From Clostridiaceae bacterium (GTDB lineage Bacteria > Bacillota > Clostridia > DSM-8532), in the NCBI GenBank assembly GCA_012521105.1, contig JAAYNA010000097.1, positions 1 through 55,862 of the forward strand: a stretch of DNA of 55,862 bases, written 5' to 3'. How positions within the stretch are numbered: position 1 is the stretch's first letter; each line of letters starts with the position of its first letter. The translations under genes were made by a program, and so were the position numbers. Positions 42,221-52,091 of the stretch are shown in pieces. The notes under the pieces are model-generated. The model was not told the DNA's origin. It did not search any database and saw only the letters and a program-made list of their open reading frames with translations.

Positions 42221-43225
42221 TTATAATCTCATCCAGCGAGCTGGTATGAAAATTGAATTAAACACGTTTACGGCATACCTGTCGGTCATTCCTGCTATAT
42301 AGTCGCAAACTGCACGCTCAACTCCCTCTTCGGGAATCTTGGCAAAAAATTCTTCTGGTAGTAGCTTTGGTTCTTCCACCAGTTTAGCATAAAGCCTCCT
42401 GATAAGGTCTTCGGCCTTGCCTTCTTCTGCTTTAGCATCAGAACCAATATACACATTTTCAAACATAAAATTTCTTAATTCATCAGTAGCTTTCCTATAC
42501 TCTTTACTCATTATAACATCATCTTTATCCATACTGTTTTCAATAATATTCACGATCATATTGTTAATCCGTTCACTTGATGTATTACCAAGCACTTTCA
42601 GGCAGTTTTCCGGAAGATCCTTCTCTGAAATAACACCACCCCGAATAGCATCCTCAATATCGTGGTTTATGTATGCAATTCTGTCCGCAAACCTTACGAT
42701 GCGACCTTCCAGAGTATCAGCTTTTTTTTCTCCGGTATGACATAGTATACCATCCAATACTTCATAAGTAAGGTTTAAGCCATTACCGTTTCTCTCAAGT
42801 TTATCCACAACCCTTACACTTTGCTCATTATGATTAAACCCCAGTGAACATATTTCCTTAAGAACACGCTCGCCTGCATGTCCAAAAGGTGTATGGCCCA
42901 AATCATGTCCTAATGCAATAGCCTCGGTTAAATCTTCGTTAAGCCTTAAACTTCGTGCAATTGTTCTGGCAATTTGCGACACTTCAAGAGTATGTGTTAG
43001 CCTTGTTCTGTAATGGTCTCCTTCTGGCGATATAAAAACCTGAGTCTTATGTTTCAGCCTTCTAAAAGCTTTGGAATACATAATTCTGTCTCTATCTCTT
43101 TGAAAATCTGTTCTGACACTGCATTTTTCTTCAAAACGAGCTCTTCCTTTAGATTTAGATGACAAAGTGGCATAGGGAGAAAGAGATTTTTCCTCAATTC
43201 GTTCTGTTTGCTCACGAATTATCAT
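42221..43225 (-). CDS. dgt: Deoxyguanosinetriphosphate triphosphohydrolase-like protein
   Basis: A 334-residue HD-superfamily enzyme that removes triphosphate from dNTPs. HD residues are seen at RTRLTHTLEVSQIARTIARS (near 72-92) and ALGHDLGHTPFGHAGERVL (near 105-120), and the later FADRIAYINHDIEDAIRGG aspartate completes the metal site. It is the shorter Gram-positive form rather than the E. coli 505-residue form. It is the first gene of the dgt-dnaG-rpoD block that is typical of clostridia. A TATAAT box lies just upstream (near 43245) but has no clear -35. Confidence 0.93.
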   Translation of the reverse strand: MIIREQTERIEEKSLSPYATLSSKSKGRARFEEKCSVRTDFQRDRDRIMYSKAFRRLKHKTQVFISPEGDHYRTRLTHTLEVSQIARTIARSLRLNEDLTEAIALGHDLGHTPFGHAGERVLKEICSLGFNHNEQSVRVVDKLERNGNGLNLTYEVLDGILCHTGEKKADTLEGRIVRFADRIAYINHDIEDAIRGGVISEKDLPENCLKVLGNTSSERINNMIVNIIENSMDKDDVIMSKEYRKATDELRNFMFENVYIGSDAKAEEGKAEDLIRRLYAKLVEEPKLLPEEFFAKIPEEGVERAVCDYIAGMTDRYAVNVFNSIFIPARWMRL

Positions 43226-43344
43226 AAAACCACCTCAACTATATTATATATTCCCATAATAATCAGAAATAAGCTACGAAGAATAAATAAAGCGCATTTT
43301 ATGTCTATATTTTTCTAAATAAATATAAATTTTGAAAGATACTG

Positions 43345-43377
43345 AAAAAAGGACAGCTGATATGACTGTCCTTTTTT
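43345..43377 (-). terminator. Terminator after abrB
   Basis: A 12-base-pair stem including A6/U6 (43345-43356 with 43366-43377) separates abrB (stop at 43413) from dgt. The minus-strand tail is U-rich. Confidence 0.85.
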
Positions 43378-43412
43378 GTCGGTTTTTAGCATTGACAGAT
43401 TACTTTAAGCCA

Positions 43413-43652
43413 TTACATTGCGGACAAACAATCTCTACAAATATGTCTCCCCTTATATTCTATCATATCTTCTGAAATCTGGTCACAAAATGTGCAACGT
43501 GGAACGTATTTATCAAGAACTACATTCCCCTCATCATCAATAAACATTTCTATACTGTCGCCTTCATTTATGTTTAGTTGTCTTCTGAGAGACTTCGGCA
43601 AAACAATACGTCCAAGAGCATCTAATTTCCTAACATATCCAGTAGCTTTCAT
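43413..43652 (-). CDS. abrB: AbrB-family transition-state regulator with Cys4 zinc-ribbon tail
   Basis: A 79-residue DNA-binding protein. The N-terminal swapped-hairpin domain (residues 1-45) matches AbrB/Abh/SpoVT: MKATGYVRKLDALGRIVLPK, LNINEGDSIEMFID. The C-terminus is not the usual AbrB tail. It has four cysteines (C53, C56, C72, C75) spaced as a zinc ribbon (CTFC...CRDC), a form common in clostridia. It has its own promoter and terminator. The ribosome site is GGGGGG with a nine-base T-run before ATG. The leader contains an 11-base-pair inverted repeat. Confidence 0.92.
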   Translation of the reverse strand: MKATGYVRKLDALGRIVLPKSLRRQLNINEGDSIEMFIDDEGNVVLDKYVPRCTFCDQISEDMIEYKGRHICRDCLSAM

Positions 43653-43686
43653 AAAAAAAAACCCCCCGTATAAACTTGTTTGTAAG

Positions 43687-43740
43687 AAGTTATTTTTTAT
43701 ATCTCTTTCATATTTCTATAAAAATAACTTATCTTGCTAC
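43687..43740 (-). promoter_or_regulatory. Inverted repeat in the abrB leader
   Basis: A perfect 11-base inverted repeat (43687-43697 with 43730-43740) with a 32-base loop lies between the transcription start and the ribosome site of abrB. In RNA it would be an A/U-rich stem; in DNA it is a candidate operator for self-repression. Confidence 0.45.
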
Positions 43741-43749
43741 TTAAACAAA

Positions 43750-43778
43750 AAGATACCGCAAGGTCAATGATTTGTCAA
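43750..43778 (-). promoter_or_regulatory. Sigma-A promoter of abrB
   Basis: Perfect TTGACA (43773-43778), 17-base spacer and TATCTT (43750-43755) on the minus strand. Transcription would begin near 43743, giving a leader of about 90 bases. Confidence 0.75.
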
Positions 43779-43805
43779 TAAAAGCTTTTTACTTTTCCAC
43801 AAAAA

Positions 43806-44855
<1,050 letters not shown>

Positions 44856-45344
44856 TCATATAATTGTTTTTTCACCACGTTCTAATGATATAAGACCTGT
44901 ACGAACATCTTCAAGTATACCGAAAGGTTTAAGCATTTGCCGCATTGCTTCCACCTTTTTTGTATTGCCTGACGTTTCTATTGTAAGGGTTTTTTCAGAT
45001 ATATCAACAATATTTGCCCGGAATACCTCTGCGATCTGCATGATTTCCGAACGGACCGATGTATCTGCATTTACCTTGAATAATGCCAGTTCTCTATGCA
45101 CCGATTCTTCTATGTCAAGCCTTTTTACCTTAATAACATCAATTAGTTTTGACAGTTGTTTTTCCACCTGTTCAACCGTGTTTTCATCACCTTCTACAAC
45201 AATTGTAATCCGGGATATGGCTGGGTTATTGGTAATACCAACTGCCAGACTGTCTATATTAAACCCTCTTCTGCTAAAAAGGCCAGACACTCTCGACAAC
45301 ACTCCTGCATGGTTATTTACCAGTACAGATAGTATATGTTTCAT
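44856..45344 (-). CDS. ilvN: Acetolactate synthase small (regulatory) subunit
   Basis: ACT-domain protein that binds valine and sets feedback inhibition of IlvB. The 162-residue length is typical. Visible are MKHILSVLVNNHAGVLSRVSGLFSRRGFNIDSL (ACT 1) and the C-terminal half with VRSEIMQIAEVFRANIVDIS. ATG at 45344 follows GGAGG by eight bases, while a TTG five codons earlier has no such site. It lies between ilvD and ilvC, separated here from its partner ilvB by ilvD. Confidence 0.95.
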   Translation of the reverse strand: MKHILSVLVNNHAGVLSRVSGLFSRRGFNIDSLAVGITNNPAISRITIVVEGDENTVEQVEKQLSKLIDVIKVKRLDIEESVHRELALFKVNADTSVRSEIMQIAEVFRANIVDISEKTLTIETSGNTKKVEAMRQMLKPFGILEDVRTGLISLERGEKTII

Positions 45345-45363
45345 ACAGAATACCTCCAATCAT

Positions 45364-47022
45364 TTATTCCAATATCGCACCTTTGTCTGCAGAGGAGACA
45401 AGCCTTGCATAACGCGCCAGATAACCTTTTTTTATTTTGGGCTCAGGAGCCTTCCATGTCTGCATTCTCTTATCTATTTCCTGCTGAGTAAGATTCACAT
45501 TCAGTTTTCCTTCAGGTATGTTTATAGTAATAATGTCTCCGTCCCTGACTGCAGCTATAGGCCCACCTTCTGCCGCTTCAGGCGAAACATGACCTATAGA
45601 TGCACCACGGGATGCCCCCGAAAACCTGCCGTCGGTTATCAAGGCAACATCTTTGTCCAGTTCCATTCCTGCAATGGCAGATGTAGGACCTAGCATTTCG
45701 CGCATTCCCGGACCTCCCTTAGGCCCTTCATAGCGGATAATTACCACGTCACCCTTGTTTATTTTCCCTTCATAAATGGCTTCTATAGCCTCGTCTTCGG
45801 AATCAAAAACGCGTGCCGGGCCACTGTGACATAACATTTCTTCTGCTACTGCAGAACGTTTTACAACGGCACCCGACGGTGCTATATTACCCCTCAAAAT
45901 AGCTATTCCACCGGTTTTGCTGTATGGATTTTCAATGTCCCGAATTACATTTCTGTCCCTTACAACGGCATTTTTAATGTTTTCTGCCAGAGTTTTACCG
46001 GTAACGGTAATGAGGTCCAAATGCAGGAGATCCTTTTTAGACAATTCCTTCATTACAGCCTGTACCCCACCGGCCATGTACAGGTCCTGTACATGGTACG
46101 GGCCACTTGGTGCAAGCTTACAGAGGTTCGGAACCTTTTCACTTATAGTGTTAATCATTTCCAGATCAAGACTGATGCCGGCAGAATGCGCAATTGCAGG
46201 CAGATGCAAAACAGAATTTGTGGAACATCCAAGAGCCATATCAACAGCCAGAGCATTTTCAAAAGCTTCTGGTACAAGTATATCCGATGGCTTTATATTC
46301 TTGTCAACCAGTTCGATAATTTTCATTCCGGCTTTTTTGGCAAGGCGGATCCTCTCGGCGTAAACTGCAGGTATTGTTCCATTACCGGGGAGCCCCATTC
46401 CTAAAACCTCGGTAAGGCAATTCATGGAATTAGCAGTGAACATACCCGAACAGGAACCACACCCCGGACATGCATTATTTTCATATTCTAAAACTTCCTC
46501 TTCTGTCATTGTTCCGGCTTTGAAGGCTCCTACTGCTTCAAAGACACTGTTCAAATCCAGTTGATTTCCATTAACATTAATTGACAGCATTGGACCGCCG
46601 CTTATAAAAATTGAAGGCACATTAACCCTTGCTGCAGCCATTAGCATGCCCGGTACTATTTTATCACAGTTGGGGATAAATACCATTCCATCAAAACTAT
46701 GTGCCAAAGCCATTGCTTCACAGGAGTCGGCTATAAGTTCCCTGCTTGCCAGGGAATACTTCATCCCTTCATGCCCCATTGCTATACCATCGCATATTCC
46801 AATGCATCCAAATTCTACAGGAGTTCCGCCTGCAAGTCGGATACCAGCCTTTACTGCCTCAGCAATTTTGCCCAGATGAACATGCCCGGGAACAATTTCA
46901 TTGACAGAATTAACTACTCCAATCAATGGCCTGTCAATTTCTTCATCTGTATAACCCATAGCTTTGAAAAGACTTCTATGGGGTGCCCTTTCAATACCCT
47001 TTTTTATAACATCACTACGCAT
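45364..47022 (-). CDS. ilvD: Dihydroxy-acid dehydratase
   Basis: Third step in isoleucine/valine synthesis; it dehydrates dihydroxy acids to 2-keto acids with an Fe-S cluster. The 552-residue protein carries the cluster and metal motifs: [17 protein letters not shown] (near 75), [16 protein letters not shown] (near 115), [20 protein letters not shown] (near 185), and the C-terminal [19 protein letters not shown] (near 467). AAGGAAGTG precedes ATG. A 110-base gap upstream carries a small palindrome (47107-47124). Confidence 0.97.
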   Translation of the reverse strand: MRSDVIKKGIERAPHRSLFKAMGYTDEEIDRPLIGVVNSVNEIVPGHVHLGKIAEAVKAGIRLAGGTPVEFGCIGICDGIAMGHEGMKYSLASRELIADSCEAMALAHSFDGMVFIPNCDKIVPGMLMAAARVNVPSIFISGGPMLSINVNGNQLDLNSVFEAVGAFKAGTMTEEEVLEYENNACPGCGSCSGMFTANSMNCLTEVLGMGLPGNGTIPAVYAERIRLAKKAGMKIIELVDKNIKPSDILVPEAFENALAVDMALGCSTNSVLHLPAIAHSAGISLDLEMINTISEKVPNLCKLAPSGPYHVQDLYMAGGVQAVMKELSKKDLLHLDLITVTGKTLAENIKNAVVRDRNVIRDIENPYSKTGGIAILRGNIAPSGAVVKRSAVAEEMLCHSGPARVFDSEDEAIEAIYEGKINKGDVVIIRYEGPKGGPGMREMLGPTSAIAGMELDKDVALITDGRFSGASRGASIGHVSPEAAEGGPIAAVRDGDIITINIPEGKLNVNLTQQEIDKRMQTWKAPEPKIKKGYLARYARLVSSADKGAILE

Positions 47023-47106
47023 AAATTCACTTCCTTACAATCCTAAAGTCATTATATCCTGAAACCACGTACTGATTTTGTAAAATACCATATAATAGCA
47101 GGTATA

Positions 47107-47124
47107 TTCATCAAAATTGATGAA
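47107..47124. repeat. Small palindrome in the ilvB-ilvD gap
   Basis: Eight-base arms TTCATCAA and TTGATGAA with a two-base centre. It lies just after the ilvB stop. There is no U-run, so it is not an evident terminator; it could be an operator or a processing stem. Confidence 0.35.
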
Positions 47125-47132
47125 AATTAATT

Positions 47133-48803
47133 TCATGTATATATTAACTGATCTATACCCTTCCCGGGAGGTACTATTGGTAATACTCTTTCATTGATGT
47201 CGATAACAAAATCAATCACAACGGGTACATTATCTGAAGCCAAAGCTTTTTCTATTGCCGGCACAACTTCTTCCTTTCTGGTAACTCTAATACCAATGGC
47301 ACCGTAAGCTTCTGCAAGCTTAACAAAGTCCGGACCTCTGTCCAATGTTGTATGTGCGTATCTTTTTTCATAGAACATTGTCTGCCATTGACGAACCATT
47401 CCTAAGGTTCCGTTATTAAGCACGGCTATAATAATGGGCAGTTTATAGTGTACTGCAGTTGCAAGCTCATTGCAATTCATTCTGAAACTGCCATCACCTG
47501 CAAAATTAATTACTTTACTGTCCGGCTTTGCGATTTGAATACCTATTGCGGCACCCGTACCATATCCCATTGTGCCAAGACCCCCGGAGGATATATACTG
47601 TCTGGGAAATTTATAATTGAAATACTGGGCAGCCCATATCTGATTTTGCCCGACTTCGGTTGTAACGTATGCGTCGGGCACCATCTCAGAAAACTTTCTG
47701 ATAATATATGATGGTTTTAGTTCCCCGTTATCGGGAATAACCAGCTCATATTCACTCTTCCATCTGATAACTAAATCAGCCCATTCAGACTGGCTAACCT
47801 CTTTCGTCCGCTCAAGAATACCCGATAGTATGTCATCGGTATTTCCGGTCAGCGGATAGTGAACACTTATATTTTTATTAATTTCTGCAGGATCTGCGTC
47901 AATATGCATGATTTTGGCATGGGGTGCAAAACGTTTCATGTCACTTATAACCCGATCACTGAACCTTGCCCCTATATTTATCAGCAGATCACATTCTGAA
48001 ACCACCTTATTTGATACTCTTGAACCATGCATTCCAAGGAGACCTGTATAAAGCGGATATGCTCCAGGAACAGCTCCTGTACCCATTAATGTTGTAGCTA
48101 CAGGTATTTTAAGTTTCGTTGACAATTCAAGCAGCAAATCGGTTATACCGGCAATTATTGTGCCTCCGCCAGCAAGTATAACCGGCTTTTTTGCATCCTG
48201 AACAGCTTTGGCAGCTTCATCCAGTTCTTCTTCTGTAAACAGGTTTCTGATGTTCAGGTTAAGCCTTTTTTTACCGTCAAAAGGTATAAATTCAGCCTCA
48301 TTTGCAGTAGCATCCTTGCATATATCTACCAGAACAGGGCCGGGTCTTCCCGTAGTGGCAATTTCGAAAGCCAGCCGCATGGTTTCAGCAAGTTTATTAA
48401 CATCTTTAACAAGAAAATTGTGTTTTGTAATAGGTTCTGTTATACCTGTAATATCAACTTCCTGAAAAGAGTCCCTCCCTATCAGCGTTGAAGCAACCTG
48501 GCCGGTAATTGCCACAAGAGGTACAGAATCCATATATGCAGTAGCAATTCCTGTTACAAGATTAGTTGCACCAGGACCCGAAGTTGCTATGCATACACCC
48601 GGTTTCCCCGTTGCCCTTGCATAACCGTCAGCAGCATGGGAAGCTCCCTGCTCATGGGATGTTAAAATATGCCTTATACCTTCACCTTTTTTGTACAGTG
48701 AATCATATATGTTTAACACGGCACCGCCGGGAAATCCAAATATAGTATCTACGTTCTGCTCTTTTAAACACTCTATGATTATATCTGCGCCGGTAAGTTT
48801 CAA
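47133..48803 (-). CDS. ilvB: Acetolactate synthase large (catalytic) subunit
   Basis: Thiamine diphosphate enzyme that condenses pyruvate with pyruvate or 2-oxobutyrate. The 556-residue protein shows the FGFPGGAVLNIYD start, catalytic glutamate in THEQGASHAADGYARATG (near 45-60), the GPGATNLVTGIA segment, and the ThDP-magnesium motif NFAGDGSFRMNCNELATA (near 437-460). The most likely start is TTG at 48803, eight bases after GGAG; a GTG at 48812 overlaps that site. It stands between leuB and ilvD. Confidence 0.96.
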   Translation of the reverse strand: MKLTGADIIIECLKEQNVDTIFGFPGGAVLNIYDSLYKKGEGIRHILTSHEQGASHAADGYARATGKPGVCIATSGPGATNLVTGIATAYMDSVPLVAITGQVASTLIGRDSFQEVDITGITEPITKHNFLVKDVNKLAETMRLAFEIATTGRPGPVLVDICKDATANEAEFIPFDGKKRLNLNIRNLFTEEELDEAAKAVQDAKKPVILAGGGTIIAGITDLLLELSTKLKIPVATTLMGTGAVPGAYPLYTGLLGMHGSRVSNKVVSECDLLINIGARFSDRVISDMKRFAPHAKIMHIDADPAEINKNISVHYPLTGNTDDILSGILERTKEVSQSEWADLVIRWKSEYELVIPDNGELKPSYIIRKFSEMVPDAYVTTEVGQNQIWAAQYFNYKFPRQYISSGGLGTMGYGTGAAIGIQIAKPDSKVINFAGDGSFRMNCNELATAVHYKLPIIIAVLNNGTLGMVRQWQTMFYEKRYAHTTLDRGPDFVKLAEAYGAIGIRVTRKEEVVPAIEKALASDNVPVVIDFVIDINERVLPIVPPGKGIDQLIYT

Positions 48804-48834
48804 TATAATCACTCCATTTCATTTCAATATTAAT

Positions 48835-49920
48835 CTAAACGTTATTGGCAATCCGGCTTGCAACTGCATCTCCCATTTCGTTGCATCCAAGAACTTTTGA
48901 ATTGTCGGTTGCTAAATCCGAAGTCATAAATCCATCTTCAAGAACCTTTAATACCGCATTTTCAATTGCTTCCGATTCTTTTTCCAGATTAAAAGAATAT
49001 TTCAGCATCATTGCAACCGATAAGATGGTGGCAAGAGGATTTGCTTTGTTTTGCCCTGCTATGTCTGGAGCTGAGCCATGTACAGGTTCGTAGAGCCCGA
49101 AACCCGATGAATTCAAGCTTGCAGATGGAAGCATACCTATCGAACCGGTAATCATGGAAGCCTCATCGGACAAAATATCACCAAACATATTTCCGGTAAC
49201 AATAACATCAAACTGGTTGGGATTAATTACAAGCTGCATAGCGGCATTATCAACGTACATATGGTTTAATTCAACATCGGGATAATCCTTTGATACTTCT
49301 ATTACTATTTCTCTCCAGAAACGGGAAACTTCAAGAACATTGGCTTTATCCACAGAAGTAACTTTATTCTTTCTCTTCCTTGCTGTTTCAAAGGCCAATC
49401 GTGCTATCCTTTCTACTTCTGATTTTCTATATATCATAGTATCGTAGGCAGCCGGTTCGCCCGATTGCATGGTTCTTTTCCGTTCACCGAAATATATGCC
49501 TCCGGTAAGCTCACGTAATACCAAAATATCTAAACTGTCTCCTATTACTCTGTCTTTTAGAGGACTGGAATTTTTAAGCGGTGGAAAAATTTTCGCAGGC
49601 CTAAGATTTGCGAATACACCAAGACCTGAGCGTATTGCCAGGAGCCCGGCCTCAGGCCGTTTATTTAAAGGAAGGGCATCCCATTTCTCACCGCCAACCG
49701 CACCCAACAGAACCGCATCAGAACTTTTACACAGCTCAAGCGTTTCAGAAGGTAAAGGTTCGCCTGTTTTATCTATTGCAATACCACCAATATCGGCATA
49801 ACTGTATTCTACATTAAACCCATATACTTTTGAAACTTTATCCAACACTTTTATTGCCTGTTGGGTAACTTCCGGACCGATACCATCGCCCGGCAATACA
49901 GCAATTTTATATGTCTTCAT
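48835..49920 (-). CDS. leuB: 3-Isopropylmalate dehydrogenase
   Basis: Oxidative decarboxylation of 3-isopropylmalate in leucine synthesis, NAD-dependent. The 361-residue protein shows [17 protein letters not shown] (start), the substrate-binding arginines in [30 protein letters not shown] (near 140), the catalytic [15 protein letters not shown] region, [11 protein letters not shown] and [16 protein letters not shown], and [16 protein letters not shown] (NAD site, near 285). AGGAGG is five bases before ATG. Confidence 0.97.
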   Translation of the reverse strand: MKTYKIAVLPGDGIGPEVTQQAIKVLDKVSKVYGFNVEYSYADIGGIAIDKTGEPLPSETLELCKSSDAVLLGAVGGEKWDALPLNKRPEAGLLAIRSGLGVFANLRPAKIFPPLKNSSPLKDRVIGDSLDILVLRELTGGIYFGERKRTMQSGEPAAYDTMIYRKSEVERIARLAFETARKRKNKVTSVDKANVLEVSRFWREIVIEVSKDYPDVELNHMYVDNAAMQLVINPNQFDVIVTGNMFGDILSDEASMITGSIGMLPSASLNSSGFGLYEPVHGSAPDIAGQNKANPLATILSVAMMLKYSFNLEKESEAIENAVLKVLEDGFMTSDLATDNSKVLGCNEMGDAVASRIANNV

Positions 49921-49978
49921 TTCAACCTCCTGGATTTCTACCTTTTATTCAGCATATCCTGCTGACCCGGAACATTTT

Positions 49979-50467
49979 CTACTTCTTACTTTTAATATGA
50001 TTCATTAAGCCCCCTGATTTAATAATATCCTGGATAAATTCCGGGAAGGCTGTGGTTTTGTAGGTTTTTCCATTACTATAATTTATTATTGTTCCATTTT
50101 CAAGATCTACTTTCAATTTGTCTCCCTCATTGGTTTCATCAACACATTCAGGACATTCTATAATTGGAAGCCCAATATTAATGGAATTTCTGTAAAAAAT
50201 ACGGGCGAAACTTTTTGCAATAACACAGGAGATACCCGATGCCTTTATAGCAATGGGTGCGTGTTCTCTGGAAGAACCGCAGCCGAAATTAAAACCACCA
50301 ACTAAAATGTCACCATCCTTAACCCTTGTTACAAAACTTTTATCGATATCTTCCATGCAGTGTTTAGCCAGTTCTTTGGGGTCAGATGTGTTTAAGTACC
50401 TGGCCGGAATGATAACATCCGTATCAATATTGTCGCCATATTTAATAACATTACCAATATAATTCAT
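49979..50467 (-). CDS. leuD: 3-Isopropylmalate dehydratase small subunit
   Basis: Swivelling-domain partner of LeuC in isopropylmalate isomerase. The 162-residue length fits the short, archaeal/clostridial type. The domain has [13 protein letters not shown] at the start, [18 protein letters not shown] (near 58-75) and [19 protein letters not shown] at 50467 is chosen with AAGGTGAAGG before it; a GTG three codons upstream overlaps that site. It lies between leuC and leuB. Confidence 0.96.
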   Translation of the reverse strand: MNYIGNVIKYGDNIDTDVIIPARYLNTSDPKELAKHCMEDIDKSFVTRVKDGDILVGGFNFGCGSSREHAPIAIKASGISCVIAKSFARIFYRNSINIGLPIIECPECVDETNEGDKLKVDLENGTIINYSNGKTYKTTAFPEFIQDIIKSGGLMNHIKSKK

Positions 50468-50510
50468 AACCTTCACCTTTCCTTTTTAGTTTGCAATACC
50501 AAAAAACCAA

Positions 50511-51776
50511 TCAATCCATTAATGATTCAGGAGACGATATTTTTCCAGTTACTGCCGATGCTGCAGCAACCGCAGGACTTGCAAGGTATACTTCGCTTTT
50601 CACGTGGCCCATACGTCCTACAAAATTACGGTTTGTAGTAGATACTGCCCGTTCACCTTCAGCAAGTATTCCCATATGCCCTCCAAGACATGGCCCGCAA
50701 GTTGGAGTACTAACTGCACATCCTGCATCTATAAAAATATCAAAGAGTCCTTCTTTCATGCATTGTTTCCAAACATTCTGGGTTGCCGGTATTATTATAC
50801 ACCTGACATTCTTATGAACTTTTCTTCCTGCAAGCACTTTTGCAGCAATTCTCATGTCTTCAATTCTACCATTTGTACACGAACCAATAACTACCTGATC
50901 GATGGGTATATCGTCAAGCTCGTCAACGGTCCTGGTATTCTCAGGCAAATGTGGTAATGCTACCGTTGGCTTAAGCTTACTGATATCTATTGTCATTTCA
51001 TTAACATATTCCGCATCACTGTCGGCTGTAAAAACTTCATAGGGCTTGGATGAGCGTTCTGCAATGTATTTCAATGTTTCATCATCCACTTCGAAAATAC
51101 CATTCTTTGCACCAGCTTCAATTGCCATATTTGCTATTGTAAACCGGTCGTCCATTGTTAGAAACTCCAATCCGTCACCGGTAAACTCCATGGATTTATA
51201 CAAAGCACCATCCACACCAATAAGACCTATGATATGCAGGATTATGTCTTTTCCGCTGACCCATTCTCCGGGCTTTCCTATTAAATTGAATTTTATTGCT
51301 TCAGGTACTTTCAACCATACTTCACCGGTAACCATAGCAGCGGCCATATCGGTGCTTCCAACACCGGTAGAAAAAGCGCCAAGTGCCCCATAAGTACATG
51401 TATGTGAATCGGCACCAATAACCAAATCTCCGGCAGTAACCAACCCAAGTTCGGGTAACAGAGCATGTTCTACTCCCATTTGTCCTATCTCAAAAAAGTG
51501 CTTTATTCCCATTTTTCTTGCAAAGTTTCTCATTAATTTAACCTGCTCGGCCGATTTTATATCCTTATTTGGAGTAAAATGATCGGGGACCAGTGCAATT
51601 TTTTCTGTGTCAAAAACATTTTCAGCACCAATCTTTTCAAACTCTTTTATAGCAACAGGTGCTGTTATATCGTTTCCTAAAACCATGTCCACTTTAGCCG
51701 ATATCAGCATACCGGGCGTTACACTTTTTTGCCCCGAAGATTTGGCCAATATTTTCTGAGTCATTGTCATACCCAT
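50511..51776 (-). CDS. leuC: 3-Isopropylmalate dehydratase large subunit
   Basis: Aconitase-family Fe-S hydro-lyase that isomerises 2- to 3-isopropylmalate. The 421-residue length is that of the short HacA-like type. Motifs are [36 protein letters not shown] (near 130), [17 protein letters not shown] (near 292, cluster cysteine) and [17 protein letters not shown] (near 350, the other two cluster cysteines). It is first in the leuCDB-ilvBDNC operon. leuA is absent, so isopropylmalate synthase must be encoded elsewhere. Expression probably depends on the attenuator just upstream. Confidence 0.97.
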   Translation of the reverse strand: MGMTMTQKILAKSSGQKSVTPGMLISAKVDMVLGNDITAPVAIKEFEKIGAENVFDTEKIALVPDHFTPNKDIKSAEQVKLMRNFARKMGIKHFFEIGQMGVEHALLPELGLVTAGDLVIGADSHTCTYGALGAFSTGVGSTDMAAAMVTGEVWLKVPEAIKFNLIGKPGEWVSGKDIILHIIGLIGVDGALYKSMEFTGDGLEFLTMDDRFTIANMAIEAGAKNGIFEVDDETLKYIAERSSKPYEVFTADSDAEYVNEMTIDISKLKPTVALPHLPENTRTVDELDDIPIDQVVIGSCTNGRIEDMRIAAKVLAGRKVHKNVRCIIIPATQNVWKQCMKEGLFDIFIDAGCAVSTPTCGPCLGGHMGILAEGERAVSTTNRNFVGRMGHVKSEVYLASPAVAAASAVTGKISSPESLMD

Positions 51777-51815
51777 TTACTACACCTCTCTATCTAAATT
51801 AATTATTAATTACGC

Positions 51816-51838
51816 AAAAGAGCCCATTAATGAGCCCT
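51816..51838 (-). terminator. Attenuator hairpin upstream of leuC
   Basis: The minus-strand RNA AGGGCUCA-UUAA-UGGGCUCU (complement of 51819-51838) pairs over eight base pairs, two of them G-U, and is followed by UUU before GCG. The two wobbles pair only on this strand, which orients it to leuC. It begins four bases after the leader stop at 51843, as expected for attenuation. Confidence 0.65.
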
Positions 51839-51842
51839 GTTA

Positions 51843-51914
51843 TCAAATCAACAAGTAAAGCCGAATAATTCTAAGAATTATTATTACTATTATAATGTAA
51901 TACCGAATTATTAC
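51843..51914 (-). CDS. Putative branched-chain amino acid leader peptide (no standard start codon)
   Basis: In one frame 23 codons before a TGA (51843-51845) read V-I-I-R-Y-Y-I-I-I-V-I-I-I-L-R-I-I-R-L-Y-L-L-I. Seventeen are Ile, Val or Leu. This is the composition of the ilv and leu leader peptides of enteric bacteria. A perfect eight-base-pair hairpin (51864-51871 with 51875-51882) lies inside the run as a potential pause structure. The frame is open further upstream but has no ATG or GTG, and TTG occurs only near the end. ATT at 51906-51908 with AGAAG five bases before it is the only start I can suggest. The coding nature is inference. Confidence 0.5.
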   Translation of the reverse strand, partial: VIIRYYIIIVIIILRIIRLYLLI

Positions 51915-52014
51915 TTCTGCTTTTTTACTTAATTTATCTCGGAAACTTATTGAATTTTGCCCGGTTTGTATATAACTCTCTGCAAACCCCGCTATAATCT
52001 GACAATGCTTTATA

Positions 52015-52044
52015 TTGAAACCTGTTCAGGAGTTATGTTACAAT
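52015..52044 (+). promoter_or_regulatory. Sigma-A promoter of capA
   Basis: TTGAAA (52015-52020) and TACAAT (52039-52044) are 18 bases apart, and TGT before the -10 box makes an extended -10. Transcription would begin near 52051. Confidence 0.65.
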
Positions 52045-52091
52045 AATGTTAATTAACAATTGTTATTATGACTATAACTGGAGAAGCTTTT

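Larger units (their letters stand above)
51777..52091. other. Divergent intergenic region between leuC and capA
   Basis: These 315 bases hold the leu-ilv leader (about 51816-51914, minus strand) and the capA promoter (52015-52044, plus strand). No T-box core or riboswitch was recognised. I could not find a convincing minus-strand promoter for leuC. A TATAAT at 51890-51895 lies inside the leader peptide run and is discounted. Confidence 0.6.

Noticed and set aside
47023-47132. Internal promoter before ilvD (TATAAT near 47053)
   Set aside because: There is no suitable -35 box at the right distance; ilvD is probably read from the leu promoter.
51890-51895. TATAAT on the minus strand before leuC
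   Set aside because: It is part of the Ile-codon run of the leader and has no -35 box 16-19 bases upstream.
51777-52067. T-box or riboswitch before leuC
   Set aside because: I looked for the GGUGGNACCGCG-like T-box core and for known riboswitch shapes and found neither; the attenuator layout explains the leader better.
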